From the NCBI RefSeq assembly GCF_036322705.1, contig NZ_AP027270.1, positions 2,109,501 through 2,173,500 on the forward strand: a DNA stretch of 64,000 nt. Direction: 5' to 3'. This DNA is from Maricaulis maris (GTDB lineage Bacteria; Pseudomonadota; Alphaproteobacteria; Caulobacterales; Maricaulaceae). The translations under genes and the position numbers were made by a program. This document shows positions 36,507-45,896 of the stretch, one piece after another. Position 1 is the stretch's first letter, and each line of letters begins with the position of its first letter. The notes beneath the pieces were generated by a model. It was given only the letters and a program-made list of their open reading frames with translations. It did not search any database and was not told where the DNA came from.

Positions 36507-37648
36507 CAGTTATTCCCTCCCGTCTGGGCGCGCGGCTGCGGGCGCGGTGTGCTGAGTTCATTGAGCGGCAGGTAGGGCACGGCCCCGCTGGCGCCATCAA
36601 GGATGGTCAGGTTCGACCGTCCCAGCACGCGTTCCATGGTTTCCAGATACATCCGGCGACGGGTCACTTCCGGCGCCAGCGCGTATTGCTCGTAGATGGC
36701 GATGAAGCGATCTGCCTGACCTTGCGCTTCGGCGATCACCGAGTCGCGATAGGCTTGGGCAGCCTGGGTCAGCTGGGCGGCTTCACCGCGAGCCTGCGGG
36801 ATGATCGAGTTGGCAAAGGCCGTGGCCTGCAGGCGGGCCTGCTCGGCGTCCTGCTCGGCTGCATCCACGTCGCGGAAGGCATCGATCACGCTGGCCGGAG
36901 CCTGCGCGGTCTGAAGGTTGACCTGCAGGATCTGGATACCGGCCTCGTAATCGTTGAGCACGCTCTGCAGAAGATCACGCGTGCGCACCGAAACCTCGCC
37001 ACGGCCGACGGTGAAGATGAATTCGCGATCCGAGGTGCCGATGACTTCGCGCATGGCACTCTGGGCCACGGCTGCCACGGTCTCTTCCGGATTGCGGACG
37101 TTGAACAGGAAGTTGCGAACCCCGTCACCCGACGGATCGACACGCCACTGCACCGCAAAGTCGATGTCGACGATGTTCTGGTCGCGGGTCAGCATCTGGC
37201 CATCCGAGCCCTGACCAATGGTCACGGTCCGGGTCGCCGTCACATCCTCGATGATCACGGTCTCGATCGGGCTCGGCAGCTTGACGTGGAAACCCGAACC
37301 GGTGGTCCGGGTGTATTCGCCAAAGCGCAGCACGACGCCGGCCTGGCTCGGATTGACCTGGTAGATACCGGTCGCAAACCAGACGCCGATCAGGATCAGG
37401 ACGACCAGGCCGAAACCGAAAGCACCGGCACCGCCGCTGCCCGTATCGCCGCCCTTGCCCGATCCGCCGCCGCCGAACATGCCGCGAATCTTGCGCTGCA
37501 TGTCGCGGACAACCTCGTCGAGATCAGGCCCGTCAGGCCCGCCTCCACCCTGCGGGCGCTGGCCCCAGGGGTTCTGTCCATTGTTGTTGTTTCCGCCGGA
37601 GCCCCATGGGCCTCCGCCGCCTCCACCCTGATTGTCGTTCCACGGCAT
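36506..37648 (-). CDS. hflK: HflK, SPFH-domain modulator of the FtsH protease
   Basis: The 380-residue protein has a Gly/Asn/Pro-rich cytoplasmic head (1-75, typical of HflK) and one TM (about 78-98). The SPFH domain contains YQVNPSQAGVVLRFGEY and GFHVKLPSPIETV. A coiled coil with DAEQARLQATAFANSIIPQARGEA follows, and the Pro-rich tail is variable. It partners HflC. A 134-bp gap to folA upstream may hold its own promoter. Confidence 0.95.
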   Translation of the reverse strand: MPWNDNQGGGGGGPWGSGGNNNNGQNPWGQRPQGGGGPDGPDLDEVVRDMQRKIRGMFGGGGSGKGGDTGSGGAGAFGFGLVVLILIGVWFATGIYQVNPSQAGVVLRFGEYTRTTGSGFHVKLPSPIETVIIEDVTATRTVTIGQGSDGQMLTRDQNIVDIDFAVQWRVDPSGDGVRNFLFNVRNPEETVAAVAQSAMREVIGTSDREFIFTVGRGEVSVRTRDLLQSVLNDYEAGIQILQVNLQTAQAPASVIDAFRDVDAAEQDAEQARLQATAFANSIIPQARGEAAQLTQAAQAYRDSVIAEAQGQADRFIAIYEQYALAPEVTRRRMYLETMERVLGRSNLTILDGASGAVPYLPLNELSTPRPQPRAQTGGNN

Positions 37649-37781
37649 GGGTTGGATCGATCCTCTTCATTTCTGTTGCGCCTTAAATGAACGCATGCGC
37701 GTTGCGGTTCAAGGGTAATCGGGAGGGACGACGCATCATCCAGTCCCCCTTTCGCCATTCCCGGCAACGATTCGCAGGACG

Positions 37782-38303
37782 TCAGCGCCGATCAAGCGTG
37801 CGCAGGACGAAGGCGTGATCATCGCCCGGCCCGGCGGGAAAGGGCTCGCGCGCCACTTCGTGCCAGGCCGTTTCGATGATTTCGGGCAGGACGGTATCGC
37901 CGGCCGGTGACGCCTCGACCTCGGTCAGATAGAGCCGGTCCGCCAGCCCCATCATCGCGGCATAGATCTGTGCTCCGCCAATCACACAGACCTCGTCCAC
38001 CCCATCGCTGCGCGCCTGCTCGAAAGCCGCCTTCAGGGCGTCACCGGGCTCCCCGACCACGACCCCGCCCTCGGCCTGGTAGCCGGCCTGGCGCGTGACC
38101 ACGATATTGAGCCGGCCCGGCAGAGGCCGCCGCGGCAAGCTCTCCCAGGTCTTGCGGCCCATGATGATCGGCTTGCCGCTGGTGATCGCCTTGAAGCGCT
38201 TGAGGTCGGAGGACAGCCGCCAGGGCAGGTCCCCGTCCGACCCGATCACGCCATTGGCGCCGCGGGCGACGACAAAGGCGATTCTTGGAAAGATCGTGAC
38301 CAT
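37782..38303 (-). CDS. folA: Dihydrofolate reductase
   Basis: The 173-residue enzyme reduces dihydrofolate to tetrahydrofolate with NADPH. It shows [21 protein letters not shown] (substrate loop with the catalytic Asp and Trp-Arg), then [26 protein letters not shown], and [14 protein letters not shown]. It recycles the dihydrofolate made by thymidylate synthase, whose gene is two positions upstream; only 3 bp separate it from the MazG-like gene. Confidence 0.96.
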   Translation of the reverse strand: [173 protein letters not shown]

Positions 38304-38306
38304 GGC

Positions 38307-38663
38307 TCAGCCCTCCCCGGTCGCGCCGGTCTCGATCGGCTCCATCACGGCACTGTCCCGATCCAGCCAGTGCAGCCATTTGTCCTGCATGGCCTGGTCC
38401 ATATCGATGCCCTCGGCGCGTGCCATGATGAGCAGCATGCCGAGCGCATCGGCCATTTCCAGCGCCAGCTGCTTGCGCGCCTCATCGTCGGCAGGGCGGC
38501 GGGTGCGGCCGGTCGTGGTGAGATAGGCCTGGGTCAGCTCGCCGATCTCCTCCTGGAGTTTCAGCAGCGGCCAGTCACCCGAGCGGTCGATATCGTAATG
38601 CGCCGCATAGATGTCGGAGACCCGGACGATCTTGTCGGCCAGCGCGTCGAGCGGTCCGGACAT
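38307..38663 (-). CDS. MazG-like NTP pyrophosphohydrolase
   Basis: This 118-residue all-helical protein has the MazG metal-binding pattern: KLQEEIGELTQAY near 35-47 and the second acidic site LEMADALGMLLIMA near 67-80. Such enzymes split non-canonical or excess (d)NTPs to monophosphate and pyrophosphate. Its place between thyA and folA suggests cleaning of the deoxynucleotide pool, for instance dUTP-like or dCTP substrates (inference). It is short, a single domain. Confidence 0.85.
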   Translation of the reverse strand: MSGPLDALADKIVRVSDIYAAHYDIDRSGDWPLLKLQEEIGELTQAYLTTTGRTRRPADDEARKQLALEMADALGMLLIMARAEGIDMDQAMQDKWLHWLDRDSAVMEPIETGATGEG

Positions 38664-38681
38664 GGCGCGCTCCTTTCCGCC

Positions 38682-39539
<858 letters not shown>

Positions 39540-39942
39540 GTCGCTCTCCCGGTGATTCTCAGCCAAGCAGCATGCCAGCGAAGCCGCCCGGGTTGAACCA
39601 GCGAGCCCAGATCAGCCGGGGATAGTCGTGGCAAGTGATTGGCCAGCCTGCGGGAAAATAGGACCGAGCGAAGCTTTCTGCCCCCGCTTGCGGGGGGAGC
39701 GGCCCGACGCGAAGCGGCGGGTCGAAGGGGGCCGAGCAAAGCTTTCTGCCCCCGCTTGCGGGGGAAGTGGCCCTCCGTAGCCTTCGCGAAGGAGGGGCGA
39801 AGGGGGCCGAACGAAGCGAGGGAGAGCGGACACACCGCCTGCGGCTACGCCCCCCGTCCTGTCAGGAGAGACCGGATCCGGACTCGCCTGGGCCCGGTTT
39901 TCGTGTAGGGTAAACGCCTCGGAACATAGAGGGAACATCGCA
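39540..39942. other. Repeat-bearing spacer upstream of thyA
   Basis: This 403-bp gap carries no convincing gene. It holds a tandem pair of GC-rich palindromic units (listed separately) and, at its ends, the promoters of thyA (minus strand) and of the VOC gene (plus strand). Confidence 0.7.
39663..39830. repeat. Tandem GC-rich palindromic repeat, period about 69-75 bp
   Basis: Two near-identical units start at 39663 and 39732 with CCGAGCGAAGCTTTCTG or its one-base variant, each followed by the hairpin CCCCCGCTTGCGGGGG and an AGGGGG-type end. A partial third unit starts at 39807 (CCGAACGAAGCGAG). Internal hairpins in the second halves differ between units (GCGAAGCGGCGGG versus CCTTCGCGAAGG). 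This is a dispersed-repeat type common in GC-rich alphaproteobacteria. Confidence 0.85.
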
Positions 39943-40317
39943 ATGCTTGGATATGTGACACTGGGTACCAATGATATCGAGAAGGCCGCCGCCTTCTACG
40001 ACCGGCTGTGCGCCGAATTCGGCGTCGGACGGATGATGGGCGACGAGAATTTCATCGCCTGGGGCAAACCCGGCGGCGGCGCCGGGATCGGCCTGACCAA
40101 ACCCTTTGACGGCCAACCGGCCAGCGTCGGCAATGGCGTCATGGCCGCCTTCCAGGCCGACAGCAAGGAACAGGTCGACAAGGTCTACAAGCTCGCTGTC
40201 GAGGAACTCGGCGCCACCTGTGAAGGCCCCGCCGGCCCGCGCGGGGACACATTCTACGCCGGCTATTTCCGCGATCCCGATGGGAACAAGCTGAACGTGT
40301 TCACGATGGGCGGTTAA
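39943..40317 (+). CDS. VOC/glyoxalase-superfamily protein
   Basis: The 124-residue protein is a single vicinal-oxygen-chelate unit: YVTLGTNDIEKAAAFYDRL at about 4-22, a central GIGLTKPFDG strand, and the closing FRDPDGNKLNVF that supplies a metal ligand in many members. It is likely to dimerise. The family covers glyoxalase, dioxygenases and resistance proteins; the exact reaction cannot be told. It is monocistronic. Confidence 0.88.
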   Translation: MLGYVTLGTNDIEKAAAFYDRLCAEFGVGRMMGDENFIAWGKPGGGAGIGLTKPFDGQPASVGNGVMAAFQADSKEQVDKVYKLAVEELGATCEGPAGPRGDTFYAGYFRDPDGNKLNVFTMGG

Positions 40318-40341
40318 GCCCGGGACGCGCGCGGATAAGGC

Positions 40342-40366
40342 CCTCCCCCCGCCCGGCGGGGGGAGG
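40342..40366 (+). terminator. Hairpin after the VOC gene
   Basis: A perfect 10-bp stem (CCTCCCCCCG / CGGGGGGAGG) with a 5-nt loop lies 25 bp after the VOC stop. No T-run follows. Confidence 0.5.
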
Positions 40367-40566
40367 CCTGCCCTGTGAGCGCCGGACCAGGATGGGCCGG
40401 CCACCCTTTGACTTGGGGGCCCGACCCGACCGGCCTCTGACAGCTGAAACACGGCCTGTGGATCCAGCGCAGGTGCGCGGTGCTATCCATAGGTCGCTCG
40501 TCAGCCAGCAGGCATGGGAAGGATGGACGCATCCGCGCGGAACTCCTGCCCTCACTCCCACCTCGT

Positions 40567-40665
40567 CCGTCATCCCCCGGCTTGTCCGGGGGACCTCACC
40601 CAGCCGCTCGACGTCCGTGACGAGGTCCCCCGGATGTCCGCTTCGCGGTCACCGGGGGATGACGG
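40567..40665. repeat. REP/MITE-like palindromic element (GTCATCCC family)
   Basis: The 99-bp element is bounded by exact 14-bp inverted repeats (CCGTCATCCCCCGG / CCGGGGGATGACGG). A second exact 13-bp inverted pair lies inside (TCCGGGGGACCTC at 40585-40597, GAGGTCCCCCGGA at 40622-40634). The ends resemble the shorter element at 58606-58650. It has no coding capacity. Confidence 0.85.
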
Positions 40666-40741
40666 TGGATGTTGTATGCCAGAGTCACGCGCAGATCAGC
40701 TGTCACCCAGGCGCCGACGCGCACCGGTCTCCCCCCTCCCC

Positions 40742-41329
40742 TCACCCGCCCGCCAGCGCTTCGAAGAAGTGCTTGCGGCAGAGCGAGACATAGTCGGATT
40801 TTTCCACGGCGACCTGCTCGCCTTCGGCGATGGCGCGTCCGTCGGGCTGGCGGCGGAGATTCATGGTCGCCTTGCGGCCGCAATGGCAGACGGTGCGGAC
40901 CTCGCGCAGATGGTCAGCCAGGGCCAGGAGTTCGGCCGAGCCCGGGAAAAGCGCGCCGCGGAAATCCGTGCGCAGGCCATAGCACAGGACCGGCAGGCCG
41001 AGATCATCGACGACGCGGGCGAGGTCACGGACCTGGCCGGCGGTGAGGAATTGCGCCTCGTCGAGAAAGACCGCCCCGAGCGGTCCGGCCTGCTGGCGCG
41101 CCTCGATGGCGGCAAACAGGTCTGTCCCGTCGGCATAGATGTGCGCCGGCGCGCGCAGCCCGATGCGCGACTCGATCTGGCCCATCGCTTCGCCGGGCGT
41201 GGTCGCATGCAGGACCGAGGTCCACAGCATCACCTCCATGCCGCGCTCGCCGTAATTATGCGCCGCCTGCAGCAGGATGGCCGACTTGCCCGCATTCATT
41301 GCGGAATAGGTGAAGTAGAGTTTGGACAT
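40742..41329 (-). CDS. tdk: Thymidine kinase
   Basis: The 195-residue type II thymidine kinase has the P-loop SAMNAGKSAILLQAA at about 9-23, VFLDEAQFLTAGQVRDL near 88-104 with the catalytic Glu, and the lasso/zinc region with CHCGRKATMNLR near 145. It salvages thymidine to dTMP, alongside de novo synthesis by thyA nearby. ATG 41329 fits the family's usual beginning (KLYFTYSAMN). Confidence 0.95.
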   Translation of the reverse strand: MSKLYFTYSAMNAGKSAILLQAAHNYGERGMEVMLWTSVLHATTPGEAMGQIESRIGLRAPAHIYADGTDLFAAIEARQQAGPLGAVFLDEAQFLTAGQVRDLARVVDDLGLPVLCYGLRTDFRGALFPGSAELLALADHLREVRTVCHCGRKATMNLRRQPDGRAIAEGEQVAVEKSDYVSLCRKHFFEALAGG

Positions 41330-41435
41330 GGCCGATCCCTAGCGCGATTCCGCGCCCGTCACAGACAGGCTTGCAGGCCCCGCCCGATTGCCGCGGCGGC
41401 CGGGACAGGGTCAAATGGCACCAAGGGAGACGGGC

Positions 41436-42494
41436 ATGGGATCGCAGGACGACCTATCGGGCAGCGCGCCGCGCTGTGCCAATTGCGGCGCAGCGCTGGA
41501 GGGACCGTTTTGTGGCCAGTGCGGCCAGTCGATCGAGGAGATCCGGCGCCCGGCCTGGGCGCTGATCACCGACTTCACCGGCGACGTGTTTGTCTGGGAT
41601 GGCCGCTTCCTGTCGACCCTGCGCGCGCTGCTGCGCGGCCCCGGCCGGCTCGCCCGGTCCTATGCCGACGGCCAGCGGGCGCGCTGGACGCCGCCGATCC
41701 GGCTCTACCTGCTGGTCAGCCTCGCCTTCTTCGCCGCCATGAGCGTGGCCGGGGTGCGGCCGATCGCCGTCTATCTGTCACCCGATGGTGAAACCATCCG
41801 CAGCCAGAGCGCCGGGGACATCGCGGCCCGACGGGCAAACATTGCAGCCTATGCCGAGCTTTACGCGCCCGGCAGAGCCCCCATGAGCTGCGGCGTCCTG
41901 CCCGGGCCCGACGAGATCACCGCAGACGGGCGCCTCGTCTTCGCGCGGGACACCGATATCGCAATCACGCCCATGCTATGGGGCCAGGCGCCGGAGGCGC
42001 GGGTCATTGATGGTGCGACACAGGCCTGCATGGAGGAGGACATACGGGCGGTCGGCCTGCACGACGCCTTTGCCCAGCTTCTCATCACCGCCATCCGCGA
42101 CCCGGCCGGCTTCGAGGCCCGCGCCTCTGCGGCCGCGGCCCAGGCGCTGGTCCTGATGGTTGTGGCCCTGGCCCTGCTCAACCTTCTGCTCCACCCGCGG
42201 CGGACCCTGATCGAGCATGTGATCCTGTCGCTGTATTTCCATGCGCTGCTCTTGCCGGGTTATGCCGGCATGCTGCTGATCGGTTATCTGGCGGCCGGGA
42301 TATCGGCGGCGATCAGCCTTCCCCTGGCCGTGGCGGCCATCATCGCCGTGGCCGGGCTGATCTGGATATCCGACCGGCAATTCTACGGATCGAGCTGGTA
42401 TGGCGCCTTGCTGCGCCTGCCGATCCAGCTGGCCGGATATTCCGCCGCGATCACCGCCGCGATCTTCGCCCTGATGTTTCTCCCACTGCTCTGA
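41436..42494 (+). CDS. DUF3667 zinc-ribbon membrane protein
   Basis: In this 352-residue protein the N terminus is a four-Cys ribbon (Cys14, 17, 26, 29: CANCG...CGQCG). The DUF3667 segment follows: DFTGDVFVWDGRFLSTLRALL then RWTPPIRLYLLVSLAFF, with five TM helices after about residue 80. A hydrophilic loop at about 120-220 may be periplasmic. The function is unknown. ATG 41436 has an AAGGGAG site 6 nt away and is preferred over ATG 41388. It converges on the chemotaxis receptor gene with a 4-bp gap. Confidence 0.85.
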   Translation: MGSQDDLSGSAPRCANCGAALEGPFCGQCGQSIEEIRRPAWALITDFTGDVFVWDGRFLSTLRALLRGPGRLARSYADGQRARWTPPIRLYLLVSLAFFAAMSVAGVRPIAVYLSPDGETIRSQSAGDIAARRANIAAYAELYAPGRAPMSCGVLPGPDEITADGRLVFARDTDIAITPMLWGQAPEARVIDGATQACMEEDIRAVGLHDAFAQLLITAIRDPAGFEARASAAAAQALVLMVVALALLNLLLHPRRTLIEHVILSLYFHALLLPGYAGMLLIGYLAAGISAAISLPLAVAAIIAVAGLIWISDRQFYGSSWYGALLRLPIQLAGYSAAITAAIFALMFLPLL

Positions 42495-42498
42495 TGGC

Positions 42499-43986
42499 TC
42501 AGGCCGCCTTGTCGCTGAGCGACTGGGCCGCGACGGCGATCTCGTCGGCCGAGACCTGAAGCTCCTCATTGCCACGGGCGATGTCGGTGACCGCTTCGGA
42601 GACCCTCGACACATCCGCTGACGCCTCGCCCATATTGCGGCTGATATCCTGGGTCACGGCGACCTGCTCCTCGACCGCCGCCGAGATGCCGGCCGCGATT
42701 TCCTCGATCTGGCCGATGACGCCGCCGATCCGGCCGATCGCCTCGACCGCCCCGACCGTATTGTCCTGCACGGCCGTGATCTGCCTGGTGATGTTTTCGA
42801 TCGCGTTGGCGGTCTGGCCGGCAAGGTTCTTGACCTCCGAGGCCACGACGGCAAACCCCTTGCCCGCTTCACCCGCGCGCGCGGCTTCGATGGTGGCATT
42901 GAGGGCAAGCAGGTTGGTCTGTTCGGCGATCGAATTGATCAGCTCGACCACCTGGCCGATCGACTGGGCCGCGGTCGACAGCGTGTCGATCACCGCCGCG
43001 GTTTCCCGCGTCTCATTGACCGCCTGCTTGGCGACGTCGAGGGCGCCGGTGACCTGATGACCGACTTCCTGGAAGGAGGCCGACAATTCCTCGGCGGCCG
43101 CGGCCACGCTCTGCACCATCTGCGCCGCCTTGCCGGAGGCGTTCGAGGCCTCGCTGGTTTTCTGGCCGGCGGTCGCGATGTTGCGCGAGACCGTATCAAG
43201 GCCACGCCCGACCTGTTGACGCACCTGGTCGCGATGCTGGCGCGCCTTCACGGCAGCGGTGACGTCGATGGCCAGCTTGATGACGCTGACCGGGTTGCCG
43301 GCGAGATCGAAGACCGGGTTATAGGTGGCTTGCAGCCAGATCTCGGACCCATCCTTGCGAAAACGCTGAAACTCGCCGCTCTGGAAATGCCCGCCGCGGA
43401 GCTTCTCCCAGAATGCGCGGTATTCAGGCGACTTCACATAATCGGGACTGCAAAATGCCGAGTGGTGACGGCCCTCAACCTCACGCGGGTCATACCCCAT
43501 GGCGTCGCCGAAGATCGGGTTCGCGGCGAGTATATTGCCCTGCATGTCAAAGCGGATCATTGCCTGGGACCGCTCGATGGCCTCCATGGTGCTCTGATAC
43601 TTGAACCGGCTGACCCGGCGCTCCGTGATGTCCGAGGCCAGCTTGATGATGCGCGACACCTTTCCCGAACCATCAAGAACCGGATTGTAGGTCGCCTGGA
43701 TCCAGACCGTCTCGCCATCCTTGCGGATCCGCCGAAACTCCTCGGAGTGGAACTTGCCGGCCCGCAGGTCGCTCCAGAACCGGGTGTATGCGGCACTGCC
43801 CGCGTCTTCATCCGGGACGAAGATCCGGTGCTGTCGCCCGACAAGCTCGTCAGGCCGATAACCCAGGACATCACAAAAATTCGCGTTCGCCTCGATGATC
43901 GTTCCATCAGGCTTGAAGCTGATGATCGCGTAGGATTTCTGGAGGGCGTCCAGCGTGGAGCGACCCAGAGAACTGAAAAGCTGCAT
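42499..43986 (-). CDS. Soluble PAS-PAS methyl-accepting chemotaxis protein
   Basis: The 495-residue receptor has no TM segment. PAS domain 1 is at about 15-125 ([21 protein letters not shown], then [22 protein letters not shown]) and PAS 2 at about 135-250 with a nearly repeated sequence. The signalling domain with [19 protein letters not shown] is near 350. Repeated PAS/PAC units of this type resemble Aer2/BdlA-like cytoplasmic receptors that read redox state or oxygen through a flavin or haem. No haem His is obvious. It shares the kinase-control hairpin with the membrane receptor at 2.2-3.9 kb, so both can feed the same CheA. Confidence 0.93.
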   Translation of the reverse strand: MQLFSSLGRSTLDALQKSYAIISFKPDGTIIEANANFCDVLGYRPDELVGRQHRIFVPDEDAGSAAYTRFWSDLRAGKFHSEEFRRIRKDGETVWIQATYNPVLDGSGKVSRIIKLASDITERRVSRFKYQSTMEAIERSQAMIRFDMQGNILAANPIFGDAMGYDPREVEGRHHSAFCSPDYVKSPEYRAFWEKLRGGHFQSGEFQRFRKDGSEIWLQATYNPVFDLAGNPVSVIKLAIDVTAAVKARQHRDQVRQQVGRGLDTVSRNIATAGQKTSEASNASGKAAQMVQSVAAAAEELSASFQEVGHQVTGALDVAKQAVNETRETAAVIDTLSTAAQSIGQVVELINSIAEQTNLLALNATIEAARAGEAGKGFAVVASEVKNLAGQTANAIENITRQITAVQDNTVGAVEAIGRIGGVIGQIEEIAAGISAAVEEQVAVTQDISRNMGEASADVSRVSEAVTDIARGNEELQVSADEIAVAAQSLSDKAA

Positions 43987-44204
43987 GGTGATCGTCCTTG
44001 TTCAGTAGGCTGACGCGTCACCGAACAAGGACGCGCCCGTTAACCAAACGCTGCGCCCGAATGTAAAACGAGGTATTAATATTCGCGCCATTCTGACCGC
44101 GCGCATATTATATTAGCCTGCAGGCCTTGAATTTCTGACTCCTCAAGGACAGGAGCATCTGAGAGAAGAAAGATCGAAACTTCACTTCTGGTTGCCCAAA
44201 CAAT

Positions 44205-44560
44205 GCTGTCGCCAGACAAACGTGCGGGTTCGCCGGGATGAGCCGTCCGGCGATCCGCTGGGCTTGCCCCTTCAATCCGCCACAGTCCTCACCTATATTG
44301 TCAGGGTCGGCTTGCCGACTATGGCGATAAACGCGCTTGTAATAACCGGACCGGACCCGGGGGCAGTACCCGGCGGCTCCACCATAACTGTTCCGCGTTG
44401 GCGGACATGCCTGGGGCCGAAACAGGATCGACGGACGGGTAAAGAAGATGGCTTTCGCCGGGGTGAGGCCCCTCATAGGCTCATTTTCAGAGTTGCCAAC
44501 GACAACTTTGCTGAAGAGGTCGCTCTCGCTGCGTAGTCAGCGCGGGTAATCTCGCACTAA
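44205..44560 (+). ncRNA. ssrA: tmRNA, circularly permuted two-piece form (ends approximate)
   Basis: The acceptor piece comes first and ends in CGGCTCC-A-CCA at 44374-44384. The coding piece begins with GGGGCCG at 44413. These pair as a 7-bp tRNA-like acceptor stem with one G-U. The tag frame runs from GCC 44495 to TAG 44534-44536 and reads ANDNFAEEVALAA, so the full tag on stalled proteins is AANDNFAEEVALAA. The 28-nt sequence between the CCA and GGGG (44385-44412) would be cut out. It rescues stalled ribosomes and tags the product for ClpXP. The outer ends are estimated from typical length. Confidence 0.93.
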
Positions 44561-44595
44561 ACTCCTATACCCTTTAGCCGGTATAGGCGGGGCCC

Positions 44596-44630
44596 GGAGG
44601 CGCCTGGCAACAGAAGCCTCCACTTATTTC
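44596..44630 (+). terminator. Terminator after ssrA
   Basis: The stem GGAGGC / GCCTCC (44596-44601 and 44616-44621) is followed by ACTTATTTC. It lies after the coding piece of the tmRNA. Another small hairpin (CCTATACC / GGTATAGG, 44564-44587) precedes it and may close the mature RNA end. Confidence 0.55.
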
Positions 44631-44830
44631 CCCTCGCCGCGCGCCTGCACCCGGACCCGCCTCGGGTCACCCGGCCGGTTGCCGCACCGCGCCTGATTCG
44701 GGTCCTAAGAAAGAATGAACGCGCAGGCGCATAAACCATGACACGGAGATCGCGCGCCCGCGTGCGATGGACAGTACGGTAAAAAACCAGATGCCAAGCC
44801 TGTCATCCCTCCGGCCCGTGAGTTCGCGCA

Positions 44831-45295
44831 ATGGGGCAATCCCGCCCGCATATTGACCGTCTGGAAGACAGCGTCCTGCAGCTGCGTTTCGACAGTGATG
44901 CGGACTGGGCCGACCTCCTGACAGGCGTCGAAGGCCTGTCCGAACGCAACCTCTCGGGCAGTCCCCTGAACTATCTTCTGGAGTTTGCCGGTCGTGTGAC
45001 CTTCTCCAACCAGGGCCGGGCCGAGAATATCGCGGAATTCTTTATCCAGTTTATCCCCGCACGCTCGGCTGTCGCCATCGTGCGCCCCGGCGATCTGGCC
45101 GACACGCCCGGCGCTGCCGTCTTCCGCACGCGCCTCGCCGAGGCGGGCTTTCTGACCTGCTGTTTTGACAACAGCGAGGCGGCGCGCTTCTGGCTCGCCC
45201 TGCACCCGCCGCATTGCGGAAGCTCCGCCAGCCCTTGCGGACCGGACTGCGATCGCGCGCTCTCCTCCGACTGCCCGCCCATACAGTACGGCTAA
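44831..45295 (+). CDS. Hypothetical STAS/SpoIIAA-like protein
   Basis: This 154-residue soluble protein has features of a SpoIIAA-like (CRAL-TRIO/STAS-like) fold: a first strand VLQLRFDSDADWADLL near 16-31, and a late strand VAIVRPGDLADT with FDNSEAARFWL at about 112-122. The C-terminal 30 residues are Cys-rich and disordered. A second, broken member of the same kind lies at 47685. The function is unknown. It stands between ssrA and sspB in the same direction. Confidence 0.65.
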   Translation: MGQSRPHIDRLEDSVLQLRFDSDADWADLLTGVEGLSERNLSGSPLNYLLEFAGRVTFSNQGRAENIAEFFIQFIPARSAVAIVRPGDLADTPGAAVFRTRLAEAGFLTCCFDNSEAARFWLALHPPHCGSSASPCGPDCDRALSSDCPPIQYG

Positions 45296-45398
45296 CGCCC
45301 CCGGAAACGGTGTCGCCATGTGTATTGGCGCCGCCCTTCCTCGTTGACGTCGATGCGGCTTGGAGTACCTTTCACGAGGGATACCGGGGGAGTAGGTG

Positions 45399-45896
45399 AT
45401 GGCCAAGGATCTGATGCGTTATGACCTGATGGCGCAGGATGCGCTGCGGGGCGTCGTGCGCCAGGCGCTGCTCAAGGCCGCGGCGCCTGAAGGCCTGCCC
45501 GGTCCGCACCATTTCTACATCACTTTCCGCACCACGGCGCCGGGCGTCGATGTCGATCCGACCCTGCTCGAGAAATACCCGGAGGAGATGACGATTGTCC
45601 TGGAACACCAGTTCTGGGACCTCAACGTCACCGAGACCGGGTTCGAGGTCACGCTGAAATTCTCTGGCGTCCCGAAATACATCAAGATGCCGTATTCGGC
45701 GATTTCGCGCTTCCACGACCCCAGCGTCGGCTTCCATCTCCAGTTCGAGCATGACGGCGCCGAGGACGAGGCCGGTTTTCCGGGCGACGACCCGAAGCCG
45801 AAGAAGACCAAGGGCGGCGCCGATCGCGCTTCCGCCGGCACCCCTAATGGTGATGGAGCCGAGGTCGTCAGTCTCGACAGCTTCCGCAAGAAGTGA
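45399..45896 (+). CDS. sspB: SspB-alpha, ssrA-tag adaptor for ClpXP
   Basis: The 165-residue protein has the alphaproteobacterial SspB body: MRYDLMAQDALRGVVRQALLK (in two parts), GPHHFYITFRTTAPGVD, and YPEEMTIVLEHQFWDL with the substrate-binding groove, then FEVTLKFSGVPKYIKMPYSAI. The linker is Lys-rich, and the C-terminal VVSLDSFRKK is the ClpX-binding motif. It tethers ssrA-tagged proteins to ClpX. ATG 45399 follows a GGGGGAG site; GTG 45396 is immediately upstream. The gene lies about 840 bp after the tmRNA gene. Confidence 0.95.
   Translation: MAKDLMRYDLMAQDALRGVVRQALLKAAAPEGLPGPHHFYITFRTTAPGVDVDPTLLEKYPEEMTIVLEHQFWDLNVTETGFEVTLKFSGVPKYIKMPYSAISRFHDPSVGFHLQFEHDGAEDEAGFPGDDPKPKKTKGGADRASAGTPNGDGAEVVSLDSFRKK

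Larger units (their letters stand above)
40318..40741. other. Non-coding spacer between converging VOC and tdk genes
   Basis: This 424-bp gap has no credible gene. It contains the VOC terminator hairpin and a 99-bp palindromic element; the remainder is low-complexity GC-rich sequence. Confidence 0.65.

Noticed and set aside
40567-40665. CRISPR repeat or transposon remnant
   Set aside because: A single nested palindrome without spacers or coding remnant; REP-like element is simpler.
44192-44536. 114-codon protein frame over the tmRNA
   Set aside because: The sequence folds as tmRNA, and only the last 13 codons (the tag) are translated.
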